Shown here: in pieces, positions 20,350 to 27,987 of the stretch
Numbering within the stretch: position 1 is the first letter of the stretch
Layout of the letters: each line of letters opens with the position of its first letter
Virus record (IMG/VR): IMGVR_UViG_3300042691_031084
Span: 1 to 38,232 of that record
Source: a virus
Strand: one strand, 5' to 3'
Length of the DNA stretch: 38,232 nucleotides
Notes under the pieces: generated by a model
What the model was told of the DNA's origin: nothing
Database searches by the model: none
The model's input: only the letters and a program-made list of their open reading frames with translations
Position numbers and translations under genes: made by a program

Positions 20350-20749
20350 CATCGTGGACGATCAGGACGATCTCACCATCGCCTACATGGTTGGCTTTGA
20401 GAAGGCTAAGGACGCAGCCGCCACCGAGATCACCACCCTCCGCGCCGAACTGGCCGCCGCGAAGGAGCGGGCGGAGAAGGCGGAGGTGGAGCGGGATGAA
20501 CACGCCGGCTTCTGCGCCGAAGCGATTGAGCAGCGAACCGATGCCGAAGTTAGGGCCCTCGCCGCCGAAGCCAAGGCAGAGGGGCTGGCGAAGGCGCTGG
20601 AGGAGACCCGCGACGCGATCACGCATGAGGTCAACCGCCTGTCTATCGCCTGCACGGTTTGGATGCCGACCGGCAACGAGACGATGTCGGACTTCATTGA
20701 CCGAGCCCTCACCGCCTACCGCACCGACAAGGAGAACGACGATGGATGA
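20342..20749 (+). CDS. Coiled-coil phage protein, 135 aa
   Basis: The ATG at 20342 overlaps the preceding gene by 8 bases. Residues about 20-105 form a long Ala/Glu/Lys helix (TTLRAELAAAKERAEKAEVE and onward) with coiled-coil periodicity. The C-terminus (MSDFIDRALTAYRTDKENDD) has a short conserved phage tail motif. Function unknown. Confidence 0.7.
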   Translation: MSDIVDDQDDLTIAYMVGFEKAKDAAATEITTLRAELAAAKERAEKAEVERDEHAGFCAEAIEQRTDAEVRALAAEAKAEGLAKALEETRDAITHEVNRLSIACTVWMPTGNETMSDFIDRALTAYRTDKENDDG

Positions 20750-21026
20750 CGTGCCGCACATTTCTCTTCTCGACGCCGCCACCGGCGAGGAGATCGAGGG
20801 GATCGCCGTCTTCTCTCTGGCCATCCCGAGGGCGGGGGAGCGCATCCACTGGTGGCAAGATGGGTTCCCTGACGCCGCCGGGACGGACAGCGGACTGCGC
20901 CGCGATTTCGAGGTGATCCGCGTTGAGCACGACTGGCGCTATATGCCGGCAGGGCGAGCGAAGACGGCGTGTTCGGTTCTGTTGCACGTCAGGGAGATCG
21001 ACAAGGAGAACGACAATGCCGGTTGA
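20742..21026 (+). CDS. Small phage protein, 94 aa
   Basis: The ATG at 20742 overlaps the previous stop by 8 bases. Beta-strand-rich: PHISLLDAATGEEIEGIAVF, then IPRAGERIHWWQDG and FEVIRVEHDWRYM, ending in a strand (SVLLHVREIDK). This resembles small beta-barrel phage proteins. No family recognised. Confidence 0.65.
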   Translation: MDDVPHISLLDAATGEEIEGIAVFSLAIPRAGERIHWWQDGFPDAAGTDSGLRRDFEVIRVEHDWRYMPAGRAKTACSVLLHVREIDKENDNAG

Positions 21027-21447
21027 CGAGAAGGCGTTTGAGGAAGCCAACGCCGCCTATCTTCAAGGCCACGAGGTTCGGCATCGTGACAGGCTTCGCG
21101 CCGCGATCACTGCCTACGAGGCCGCCAAGCCCGCGCCCGTGAGCCCGGCCGTGGTCACTGAGGAGGAGATCGCGAGGGCGATCTACGAAAAGCATTGCGA
21201 GCAATACGACGCCACGCCTTGGTGGGTCGATGAACCTGCCGAGATACAGCGCGAATATCTCGCCCAAGCCCGCGCCGTCCTCGCCCTCGTCCAGCCCGCG
21301 CTCGCGAAGGCGGTGGAGGCAGAGCGGGAGGCGTTCAAGGCAGGACTAGAGGAAGCCGCTCAGTTCCTCGAAGCCTGCGATGATTATGGGGATAGGCACA
21401 AGGCCGCCGCCATCCGCTCGCGCGCGCAGGAGAGCGAGGCGGGATAA
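21016..21447 (+). CDS. Phage hypothetical protein, 143 aa
   Basis: Starts at 21016, overlapping the previous gene by 11 bases. A charged helix (FEEANAAYLQGHEVRHRDRL) is followed by TEEEIARAIYEKHCEQYD then ATPWW, and a helix with VEAEREAFKAGLEEAAQFLE then ACDDYGDRHKAAAIRSRA. The last segment is a common C-terminal module in these operons. No catalytic motif. Confidence 0.7.
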   Translation: MPVDEKAFEEANAAYLQGHEVRHRDRLRAAITAYEAAKPAPVSPAVVTEEEIARAIYEKHCEQYDATPWWVDEPAEIQREYLAQARAVLALVQPALAKAVEAEREAFKAGLEEAAQFLEACDDYGDRHKAAAIRSRAQESEAG

Positions 21448-21479
21448 ACCGCCCTAACAATCATAAGGTCGGGGATGAG

Positions 21480-21749
21480 ATGACAGACGATGAACTAGCC
21501 CACGCATGGGAGAGCTTTGCGACCGCGCTGCGCGAGGTTCCCGGTCGGCGTATGGAGCGCTGGCTGAGCCGGCCAACATACTTGGCAGATGTAGGAATTT
21601 CACGCCGAGATATTGATACAGCGCGCTTCCAAGCGAACGCATTGGCCATGGCCGGAGCCCGCCCCGAGACCTACGCGACAAATCGGGGAACTCGGGTTGA
21701 GATGTTCGGGTATGCGCTTGTTACCTACCCGGCGGGGCTTTGGGGATAG
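21480..21749 (+). CDS. Phage hypothetical protein, 89 aa
   Basis: The last plus-strand gene, starting at 21480. It contains DELAHAWESFATALREVPGR, then LADVGISRRDIDTARF, a short HTH-like stretch, and ends YALVTYPAGLWG. A sequestration or DNA-binding role is possible but not shown. Its stop lies 3 bases from the end of the leftward late operon, so the two transcripts converge here. Confidence 0.65.
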   Translation: MTDDELAHAWESFATALREVPGRRMERWLSRPTYLADVGISRRDIDTARFQANALAMAGARPETYATNRGTRVEMFGYALVTYPAGLWG

Positions 21750-21752
21750 CCC

Positions 21753-21932
21753 TTACTCCCTAGCCATCTCCTGAGCCGCTTGCGCCAGGAGGAACGCCAC
21801 ACGCCGCTTCGTCATCTCGTACTCGTGGATCTTCCCTCCGAAGACGACGCTCATGATGGTGGCGCCCTCTTTGGTTCTGTGGATGGTGACGAGATCGACC
21901 TTGTCGGGCTTTCGGGCTCTCGAATCGGACAT
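21753..21932 (-). CDS. Small protein at end of late operon, 59 aa
   Basis: The ATG at 21932 is used; one at 21938 is in frame and a GTG lies 6 bases further up. The product (MSDSRARKPDKVDLVTIHRT then KEGATIMSVVFGGKIHEY) has a basic tail, a small beta-sheet and an Arg/Ala helix (KRRVAFLLAQAAQEMARE). It overlaps the next gene's 3' end by about 80 bases in another frame, so one of the two could be spurious. Confidence 0.55.
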   Translation of the reverse strand: MSDSRARKPDKVDLVTIHRTKEGATIMSVVFGGKIHEYEMTKRRVAFLLAQAAQEMARE

Positions 21933-22060
21933 TGGCATATCCACTGCATGAGGATCGAAAAGTCGGAATGGTGGCAGTAGGACGTTTCAGGGATCGCCAG
22001 CCATCCAAGCGCCAGATGGGCGTCAATGTCGTGCAGGCCGACGTATTTGATGACCGTCAC
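21851..22060 (-). CDS. Small phage protein with GW / HH pattern, 69 aa
   Basis: The GTG at 22060 overlaps the phosphoesterase stop as GTGA, fixing the start. The sequence has DIDAHLALGWLAIPETSYCH then HSDFSILMQWICQCP, a G-W, H-H and W-x-C-x-C pattern that I associate with small alphaproteobacterial phage proteins. The C-terminal ~28 residues are low-complexity and overlap the next gene out of frame. Function unknown. Confidence 0.6.
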   Translation of the reverse strand: MTVIKYVGLHDIDAHLALGWLAIPETSYCHHSDFSILMQWICQCPIREPESPTRSISSPSTEPKRAPPS

Positions 22061-23277
22061 GACCAAGCAGGGACGCGCACTCTTGGCTTTTCGACAGGTT
22101 CAGGATCCGACAGCATGATGTCGGCCCGTTCCCGTAGCCACCAGCGCGAATGCAAGAGGAACAGCCACTGCCGGGGCGGCTCAGGAGATGCGCGGATAAC
22201 TGAGCCGTATTCGCTGTTCCCTGGTAGGGCGCCGTTGGACAGGACCGAGCCGGCATTGCCCGAGCTGTGAAAGTGGCCATGCAGGATCAGATCGGGCCGG
22301 CGTCCGAAACGCGCTTGCTGCGCCTCAACCTTTTTCGTCCCGCGAATTATCGGAAGCATTGGCCCGGCGAACCCCTGCCCGCCTCCAGTCCCCATCGCGT
22401 CGCCATGCGTGAGAAACACCGTGCGCCCGAAGACAGGAACGATCTGATCCCGAGCCGGGCCATATTGGAACGTGATGTTTTTATCGCCCCGGAACCGCTC
22501 GGCCAGCATTGCCGCGATCATCGTGTCATAGCTCAGGCGGGAATAGAGCTTGGCGGTGCTCTTGTGTGTCGTGCGGGAATGGTTGCCGGGCACGCTGACG
22601 ACATGCACCCGGTTATAGGTCAGCCGCAGCTTGATGATGCCAGCCGCCAGAACCTCAACCGCCGCGACGACCTGTTCAGGGCTCGTCAGCGCGTTGGTCA
22701 TGGCGAGTTCGTCATGGATCGAGCCTGACACCTGATCGCCGCCTAGCGCCAGCAGAGCGCCTTCGCAATGGGTGTCTGCGGCCCACCGTTTCCCGACGAC
22801 GCAAGCCGCCTCGAAATAGCGCCTCATTCGCTCCCGGCAAATGTCAGGATTGAACGCGTTCACACCGTCCATTTCCGCCGCGTCGATCACCTCGCCCATG
22901 TGCATATCGGAGACGAGACAGCCGATGACGGAACGGCCCTTGTCGCCATCCCCCGCCGTCATGATCCAATCAGGGACGGACCATTGGACGCCGCGCAGGC
23001 CGGCGAGCTGTTCGGCTACATGCTCGGCTTCATCAGCCTTGCGCTGCGCGTCCGTGGCTTTCTTCCGCCAGAACGCAGCGTCGAACCGCTCCCGGCTCGT
23101 TAGGGGCTCCACGACCACGTCAGGGTCACGGGCGGGCATATCCGCTTCCGCTAGACGATGCTGGAAGGCGGAACGGGATATGCCCATGGCACGGGCGGCA
23201 AGAACCTGACTGCCGTATTTCGCAAGTGCGTCAACCGCCGCTTGGCACATCTCGCGGGTTAGCTTGGGAGGCGACAT
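22057..23277 (-). CDS. Metallophosphoesterase with N-terminal HTH, 406 aa
   Basis: The N-terminal ~50 residues form a resolvase/MerR-like helix-turn-helix (TREMCQAAVDALAKYGSQVL, then AARAMGISRSAFQHRLAEAD). A calcineurin-like phosphoesterase domain follows: D-x-H at 124-126 (LVSDMHMGE), G-D at 180-181, G-N-H at 231-233, H291 (LTHGDAMG) and G-H-x-H at 334-337 (LHGHFHSSG). These are the full two-metal active site. Substrates could be DNA, cyclic nucleotides or phosphoproteins; DNA is suggested by the HTH. The start at 23277 is set by TGATG. Located after the lysis genes. Confidence 0.88.
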   Translation of the reverse strand: MSPPKLTREMCQAAVDALAKYGSQVLAARAMGISRSAFQHRLAEADMPARDPDVVVEPLTSRERFDAAFWRKKATDAQRKADEAEHVAEQLAGLRGVQWSVPDWIMTAGDGDKGRSVIGCLVSDMHMGEVIDAAEMDGVNAFNPDICRERMRRYFEAACVVGKRWAADTHCEGALLALGGDQVSGSIHDELAMTNALTSPEQVVAAVEVLAAGIIKLRLTYNRVHVVSVPGNHSRTTHKSTAKLYSRLSYDTMIAAMLAERFRGDKNITFQYGPARDQIVPVFGRTVFLTHGDAMGTGGGQGFAGPMLPIIRGTKKVEAQQARFGRRPDLILHGHFHSSGNAGSVLSNGALPGNSEYGSVIRASPEPPRQWLFLLHSRWWLRERADIMLSDPEPVEKPRVRVPAWS

Positions 23278-23582
23278 CAGCCGGCCTTCCGAAAGAGCTG
23301 GGCGACGATGCCCCATCGGTCCTGCATGTAGAACAGAAAGCCAACGATGCCGGCAGAGGCCCACAAGATGCGCTTGCCTAGCCATCCAAGGGCGCCGGCT
23401 GTGTTGATGGCCTTCTGGCCTAGCTCGACGGTCGGGGCCATGGAATCGACCTTGGCTGACAGCGCCTTGATCTTTTCGTCTTGGGCTTCGGTGAGGCGGA
23501 TGATAAGATCGAGCTTCGCGTCTTGGCCTTTCAGATGGTCTTCCACTCGATCAATCCGGTCAGACATAGGAACGGCGGCCAT
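23277..23582 (-). CDS. Coiled-coil membrane protein of lysis module, 101 aa
   Basis: The ATG at 23582 shares a base with the holin stop (TAATG). Residues 8-50 form a charged helix (RIDRVEDHLKGQDAKLDLII, then RLTEAQDEKIKALSAKVDS). A hydrophobic segment follows (GWLGKRILWASAGIVGFLFY) with a short basic end. One transmembrane helix next to a coiled coil resembles phage lysis accessory proteins (second holin, antiholin or spanin-like). The order coiled coil then TM is opposite to a classic i-spanin. Confidence 0.65.
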   Translation of the reverse strand: MAAVPMSDRIDRVEDHLKGQDAKLDLIIRLTEAQDEKIKALSAKVDSMAPTVELGQKAINTAGALGWLGKRILWASAGIVGFLFYMQDRWGIVAQLFRKAG

Positions 23583-24082
23583 TATCGCTTCCCCGCCGCG
23601 ATCTGCTTCAGGGCAACGTCTTTGTTCGCGGAGCCGGCAGAGCTGCCCAGCCAGTAATTTATAACCTGAGCAAACGCCGCAGAAAGGCCGCCGAACAGGA
23701 CCAGAGTGACCTGATTGTCGGGGATCGTCTTGAACAGCAGGGCGAACACCAGCCCAAGATAGCCGACGACCACGATGACCGAGACGACCGGGGCGCCCCA
23801 TGAGATTGCAGAGCCGGATTCCGCCAGCCTGACGGTCGTTGCCCGCGCGTCCTGCACGTCGGCAAGCTGAGCGGCGAGGTTGGCCGTCTCGGCTTCTAGG
23901 CGGGCCTTGAACTGCTCGGCTAAGGCGGGGTTCGTCTCAATCTGCTTGGCGATGGACACTTCGTCGGTTGTGCCGAAAACTTCGCGGGCTATCTTGGTCC
24001 CGGCTGAAATGACGGCATCGGCTTTCCCGCCGGATACGAGTGAGCCGAGCGCAGGGAGCGCGGCAAGGATGATGTTGAGCAT
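23582..24082 (-). CDS. Holin, GTA 3TM type, 166 aa
   Basis: Hydrophobic N-terminus (MLNIILAALPALGSLVSG), a helical soluble region (KIAREVFGTTDEVS, then LEAETANLAAQLADVQDA) and two hydrophobic segments (APVVSVIVVVGYLGLVFALL, then TLVLFGGLSAAFAQVINYWL). The tail is GSSAGSANKD, and the I-N-Y-W-L-G-S-S-x-G-S motif is characteristic of the three-TM holin family described from gene transfer agents. It would make the membrane hole that releases the endolysin encoded just upstream. The gene starts 3 bases after the endolysin stop. Confidence 0.85.
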   Translation of the reverse strand: MLNIILAALPALGSLVSGGKADAVISAGTKIAREVFGTTDEVSIAKQIETNPALAEQFKARLEAETANLAAQLADVQDARATTVRLAESGSAISWGAPVVSVIVVVGYLGLVFALLFKTIPDNQVTLVLFGGLSAAFAQVINYWLGSSAGSANKDVALKQIAAGKR

Positions 24083-24085
24083 GAT

Positions 24086-24874
24086 CTAAGACCCCCGACC
24101 GAGTAGCTTGTTGACGACAGAGCCCCACCATGAGCGCTCCGACTTGGGGGCTTCGTGCTCCCCGTCGTTCCGGGTGGGCTCGATCTCGATGACCTTGACC
24201 GGCTCAGTCCGGGGCGGGACAGCGGTCGGCATCATGGGCTTGGGACCGGTGCGCTGGTCAACGATGGTGACTGCCGCCTTGCCATAGCCAGCCGTCACCA
24301 GCGCCGCCTGGAACTCTTTCGCGTAGGTCGCGATCAGGCTGGCCTTGTCCGTGCCGTTGATGATGCGGCGGGCGTTGACGTAATCGGGCGGGCTCTTGGC
24401 GAGATAGTCGCGGTTAGCCTTGCCGGTGTAAGCACCCGTTGACATGCCCCAGATCAGCACCTTGGCGGCGACGGTCGGCTCTTCGGCAAGGCCGGGCTCT
24501 TTCAGCAGGTCGATACCAAGCGCCTTGCTGGCCTTGGAGTAGTTGCTGCGGCCAGTCAGCTGAGCGTAACCGCGCCCGGCAAACTTGACGCCGTCGCCGG
24601 CTTCGGTGTTGCCAAGCGCCTTTGCGACATGCGGGCGGGACCCCGCCTTGTCATACATGCGCTTGAAATAGGCTTCGCCGCCAAGCTCCTTCATGTGCTT
24701 GAACTGGGCACTTTCATGGAAGCTCGTGGCTAGTGCGTAGCTCGCATAAGACAGCGGCCAGTCTGCCGCGATGATGGCGTCAAGCAGCGTCTCGATCCGG
24801 TAGACCTGTATCGGCGTAAGCGCGCCGTCGAATAGCTCGCGACGGATCGCGGCGAAGAACTTCGCCTTGTCCAT
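24086..24874 (-). CDS. Endolysin, GH19 chitinase-like muramidase, 262 aa
   Basis: A glycoside hydrolase 19-type peptidoglycan hydrolase. LATSFHESAQFKHMKE contains the catalytic Glu (E54). FAGRGYAQLTGRSNYSKA (about 98-115) is the signature substrate-binding segment. ALGIDLLKEPGLAEEPTVAA then VLIWGMSTGAYTGK completes the family pattern. No signal peptide, so export depends on the holin. The C-terminal ~70 residues are a Pro-rich tail (PKPMMPTAVPPRTEPVKVIE) ending in SWWGSVVNKLLGRG, possibly a membrane- or wall-associating helix. Followed by the holin gene. Confidence 0.9.
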   Translation of the reverse strand: MDKAKFFAAIRRELFDGALTPIQVYRIETLLDAIIAADWPLSYASYALATSFHESAQFKHMKELGGEAYFKRMYDKAGSRPHVAKALGNTEAGDGVKFAGRGYAQLTGRSNYSKASKALGIDLLKEPGLAEEPTVAAKVLIWGMSTGAYTGKANRDYLAKSPPDYVNARRIINGTDKASLIATYAKEFQAALVTAGYGKAAVTIVDQRTGPKPMMPTAVPPRTEPVKVIEIEPTRNDGEHEAPKSERSWWGSVVNKLLGRGS

Positions 24875-24898
24875 GGGATGCTCCGGGGTGAGTGGGGC

Positions 24899-25228
24899 TT
24901 ACGAGCCCGAAGGGCGCGCGTAGAAGCAGCGCATCGATGACGGATCGGGGTAGATGCAGGCGAAGAATTTCTGCTCAGGATCGAGCGACACGCGCGCATT
25001 GGCGTAGGGGACCGTGTAGGTCCGCGTCTGCGTCTCCTTAGCGAGCATGGGGTGATCGCCGGGGCGCAGGGTGATGACGTAGCCTTGCGGAGTGATCTGC
25101 ACCGCGCTGTCTGGGATCGGCTGGCAATCCCTATCGTTGCAGCACCATGGATCAAACCATGAGTGAGCCCGCACGGGTTCGCTCCCCGCTGCTATGATGA
25201 GCAGCAGGCTCAGGAATGCGAGTTTCAT
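24899..25228 (-). CDS. Secreted Cys-rich protein near lysis genes, 109 aa
   Basis: A clear Sec signal peptide (MKLAFLSLLLIIAAGSEPVR then A) with likely cleavage at A|HSW. The mature domain begins HSWFDPWCCNDRDCQPIPDS and ends KFFACIYPDPSSMRCFYARP, giving five Cys that probably form disulfides in the periplasm. A W-F/Y-x-P-x-C-C-x-x-x-D-C pattern is familiar from many Hyphomicrobiales proteins of unknown function. Its placement directly before the endolysin suggests an envelope role, perhaps in lysis or superinfection exclusion. Confidence 0.75.
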   Translation of the reverse strand: MKLAFLSLLLIIAAGSEPVRAHSWFDPWCCNDRDCQPIPDSAVQITPQGYVITLRPGDHPMLAKETQTRTYTVPYANARVSLDPEQKFFACIYPDPSSMRCFYARPSGS

Positions 25229-25238
25229 GGGGGCCTCA

Positions 25239-25266
25239 ATAAAAAAGCCGCCCGGTGAGGGGCGGC
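25239..25266 (-). terminator. Intrinsic terminator downstream of M14-LamG gene
   Basis: Read on the minus strand: GCCGCCC, a 6-base loop, GGGCGGC, then six or more T. A strong rho-independent terminator 40 bases after the stop at 25307. It shares 20 bases with the terminator at 27606-27630. Confidence 0.88.
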
Positions 25267-25306
25267 TGCGGCAATGGCAAGGCTTGCTCGCCCTGCTGTG
25301 ATGGGG

Positions 25307-27109
25307 TCAAGATGTGGATGAAGCGTCGCCGGAAACCCCGAACGTCACACCGTCATTTAGCCCCTCGATAGACATCCGGCGCGCATCGTCCATCGCCAGC
25401 GCCCGGTCCCACAAAGCGACATCGCAGACGCTACTATCAAGCGGCGTGTAGAACACGCTGCTTCCGTCCTGCTGGTTTCCAATGCGGAGATGCGTGAGGT
25501 TTTGCGACGGCGAAACGGGATCACCGGAGAAGGTTGAGATGATTTCTTCGCTATTGACGGTGAGCTGGGCGTTCCCAGGTGCAATATAGTTTATCACGCA
25601 ACGATACCGCCCTCCGTCAACGGCGGTGCCGGCCGTAAAGAACGCTTCCTGAGGCGTACCGTTGCCAACCCTGCGATTGAAGACAATGGACCCGCCTGCG
25701 CTGATCCCGATGTAGATGCGGTTGGAGATGTTGTTATCATTGAGCACCACAGCGGAGCGGGCCGTGCCGTCCACCTTCGCGATGAACTCGACATAGATAG
25801 CCCAACCGAGCGCAGAGACTGTATTGTAGAGCGTGTGCCGGCAGACCTCCGATGTCCCCATGAACAACCCGAGCGGGGTGCGTTCTGCGTCATAGGTGAA
25901 GCGCGGCACATTAGCGCCCATGCTTTCAGTTTGCCCTAAATTGTTCACGCGATCCGCAGCAGCAGCGCGAGTGAAGGTAAAGAGGTCGGTAAACGCGCAA
26001 TCCTCAACACCCTGCGATGTCAGACGCGCATATTTGCCAGCCGCAAAGTTCGCTCGAACGACAGGACGGATCGTCGCGGGCATTGGGTTGCGAGCCTCAC
26101 GCCGCCTTAGCTCCATATTCAGGAACTCGCCAAGGAAGGCGCGGAACATCTGAACGCTGGTGCGCCTCAGTGTGCCGGTTGGGCCGCCGAGCCCTGTAGG
26201 CGTCTCAAACAGAAGGGTCGGGATACCTCGCGCCGCGTAGTGCTGGTGCAGAGACCCGTTGATGGTGCGGGTGAGCCGATTAATGCCGCTGTTGTCCTGA
26301 GCGAGAAATGAGAAGTCGCGCTTTAGGAGCGCGTGACCGCTCATCATCGTTCGTTCTGCGAGGGCACGGAGCTGCGGATTGGTTGTCGCGATCCAGTAGG
26401 CAAACCCCTGCACAGACAGGGTGCTCGAATTGTGGTGGTCGATGATGACCGCCGCGTCGCGATGGTTCGTCTCAATCCATGTATTGATCGCGATGGTTTC
26501 AGGCTCAGTGAGCGGGGCCGCCCCCCGGTAATAGATGCTTCCCGTGTCAGTCGAACCACCCCCGGACCAGTTCGTCGGAAAATTCCGATTAGGATCAACC
26601 CCATTCCCGTTGATGCGGGTGAAGTTGTCGAAGGCGACCGGGCAACCGACCGGAAGGACGTGGAAGTCTGCACTCCACCGCAGCGCCGATAGGCCGGGCT
26701 TCGTCGCCCAATCGCGACACAGCTCATCGAAGAAGATCATGGTGGACAGAGCGGCGCCCTGCTCGAAACCGTGCAGCGCTGAAATGATGACGATCTTGAC
26801 GCGACTGTCGGTCAGATTGGTCAGCACACGCGGGGCGGCGAACCTGTATGCATAGATCGTGTTCCCGCCGCTATCTGTACCGATAGACGACCGCGACACA
26901 TAGTCGGGAAAATCCGTAACCAGCTGGTCATAAACAGCATAAACGAAGGGGTGGTTAAGCGAAGAGCCAGTGCCCTGAGTGTAATAGGAGTTCCTTAGCT
27001 CATCCAGCCGCAATACGCCGTTGTCAACATACAGCCTGTTGGCGCCAACGTTTTCGGGGGTCTTCGGAAGGTTGACAAAGCTCGTGCGCGGCGGCTGGAT
27101 GATAGCCAT
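25307..27109 (-). CDS. Virion-associated M14 carboxypeptidase with LamG-like domain, 600 aa
   Basis: Residues ~55-330 are a zinc carboxypeptidase of family M14. HGFEQGA gives metal ligands H113 and E116, DPNRNFPTNW gives the substrate Arg (R175), IIDHHNS gives the third zinc ligand (H225/H226), and LLFETPTG gives the catalytic Glu (E302), so the site looks intact. Residues ~390-590 are beta-rich and resemble a LamG/concanavalin-like lectin domain (NISNRIYIGISAGGSIVFNR, then LTHLRIGNQ and CDVALWDRAL). There is no signal peptide. Among late genes this suits a tail or spike enzyme that binds and trims a cell-surface polymer. RBS GGAGGG lies just upstream of the ATG at 27109. Confidence 0.82.
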   Translation of the reverse strand: MAIIQPPRTSFVNLPKTPENVGANRLYVDNGVLRLDELRNSYYTQGTGSSLNHPFVYAVYDQLVTDFPDYVSRSSIGTDSGGNTIYAYRFAAPRVLTNLTDSRVKIVIISALHGFEQGAALSTMIFFDELCRDWATKPGLSALRWSADFHVLPVGCPVAFDNFTRINGNGVDPNRNFPTNWSGGGSTDTGSIYYRGAAPLTEPETIAINTWIETNHRDAAVIIDHHNSSTLSVQGFAYWIATTNPQLRALAERTMMSGHALLKRDFSFLAQDNSGINRLTRTINGSLHQHYAARGIPTLLFETPTGLGGPTGTLRRTSVQMFRAFLGEFLNMELRRREARNPMPATIRPVVRANFAAGKYARLTSQGVEDCAFTDLFTFTRAAAADRVNNLGQTESMGANVPRFTYDAERTPLGLFMGTSEVCRHTLYNTVSALGWAIYVEFIAKVDGTARSAVVLNDNNISNRIYIGISAGGSIVFNRRVGNGTPQEAFFTAGTAVDGGRYRCVINYIAPGNAQLTVNSEEIISTFSGDPVSPSQNLTHLRIGNQQDGSSVFYTPLDSSVCDVALWDRALAMDDARRMSIEGLNDGVTFGVSGDASSTS

Positions 27110-27110
27110 A

Positions 27111-27185
27111 TCAGCCCTCCATCACGCAGAGGGTGGTGCCGAGGGTGGAGATGCGGGCATTCATGGCTGATGACCTTTCGGACAT
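27111..27185 (-). CDS. Possible 24-aa peptide upstream of M14 gene
   Basis: ATG at 27185 to TGA at 27111-27113, just before the M14 gene start: MSERSSAMNARISTLGTTLC then VMEG. It fills part of a 140-base gap between two late genes. No other support. Confidence 0.2.
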   Translation of the reverse strand: MSERSSAMNARISTLGTTLCVMEG

Positions 27186-27249
27186 GGCTGGAGACCCCGG
27201 TCGCCAGAGCGGCAGGGGCTAAAGGGGCTCGGCGGGAAAGGCGGGCTGG

Positions 27250-27582
27250 TTAGGCGACGGTGGCCGACATGGCGGCGATGGACTCTCCGCGACGGACTTC
27301 CACGATGAAGCCGCCGTCCTCAAGGATGAGGAGGCTGTTGGCAGCAGTCGCTACGGGCGTGTTCTGGCCCTTAGTCATGTAGGCTTGGCCGCCGATGGCG
27401 CGGACAAATACCGTCATGCGGTCGGAAGCTGGGCCAAACACGACGGCGGATGTGCCAGACAGCGTGGTCGTGCTGTTGCTCGTGCCGATGGTGTCCACCG
27501 TCGAATTGTCGGTGTCATCAGGGGCGCCGTTGACGGTGCGGGTGCGGTCGAAGACAAGCTCTTCGCAGCGGATCGAAGGCAT
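27250..27582 (-). CDS. Small virion-type protein, 110 aa
   Basis: The ATG at 27582 follows GAAAGGAC at suitable distance. Thr/Ser/Val-rich and beta-predicted: DNSTVDTIGTSNSTTTLSGT, then RMTVFVRAIGGQAYMTKGQN and FIVEVRRGESIAAMSATVA. This composition is typical of small phage decoration or tail-accessory proteins. No catalytic motif. It lies between two terminators and so may have its own promoter. Confidence 0.65.
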   Translation of the reverse strand: MPSIRCEELVFDRTRTVNGAPDDTDNSTVDTIGTSNSTTTLSGTSAVVFGPASDRMTVFVRAIGGQAYMTKGQNTPVATAANSLLILEDGGFIVEVRRGESIAAMSATVA

Positions 27583-27605
27583 GGCGAACGGTCCTTTCGG
27601 GCAAT

Positions 27606-27630
27606 AAAAAAGCCGCCCGGTTAAGGCGGC
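27606..27630 (-). terminator. Intrinsic terminator downstream of 27661-27987
   Basis: Minus strand: GCCGCC, a 7-base loop, GGCGGC, then six T. It begins 31 bases after the stop at 27661. Twin of the terminator at 25239-25266. Confidence 0.88.
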
Positions 27631-27660
27631 GTGGGATGGGCTTGGCGATGGGTTGGGGCT

Positions 27661-27987
27661 CTAGGCCCCGTCGTCTTCACACTCACACGAGTGTTCGGCG
27701 TCGGCTGCCGCGCTATCGATGATGACGATCTTGGCGCGCTCCAGAAGGCCAAGAGCGAACTCGGCCGAGCCGTTGTTACAGGCGACGTAGAGTTGCCCGT
27801 CTTCAAAGATGCCGGCGATCACGACCGTCTTCATCCCGAGGCCTCTGGCGCCCATGAGAACGCGGTCAACGCCGTGTTCCTCATCGCTCCAGACAGGCGT
27901 TCCGGGACCGTCCAGATCCGTCCCGCCGACGACCTTCATCTGACCTTTGACGCTGCGGATAGCGACGATGTTGCTGGTATCGGACAT
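27661..27987 (-). CDS. Phage hypothetical protein, 108 aa
   Basis: The start is the ATG at 27987. Sequence: SNIVAIRSVKGQMKVVGG, then MKTVVIAGIFEDGQLYVACN then NGSAEFALGLLERAKIVIID. The G-x-L-Y-V-A-x-x-x-G-S followed by A-L-x-L-L-E-R-A-K pattern recurs in phage proteins of unknown function. A Cys/acid tail (HSCECEDDGA) follows. Its terminator follows directly. Confidence 0.7.
   Translation of the reverse strand: MSDTSNIVAIRSVKGQMKVVGGTDLDGPGTPVWSDEEHGVDRVLMGARGLGMKTVVIAGIFEDGQLYVACNNGSAEFALGLLERAKIVIIDSAAADAEHSCECEDDGA

Noticed and set aside
21735-21752. Hairpin GGGCT/AGCCC at the convergent operon end as a terminator.
   Set aside because: Only 5 bp of stem with no T-run on either strand.
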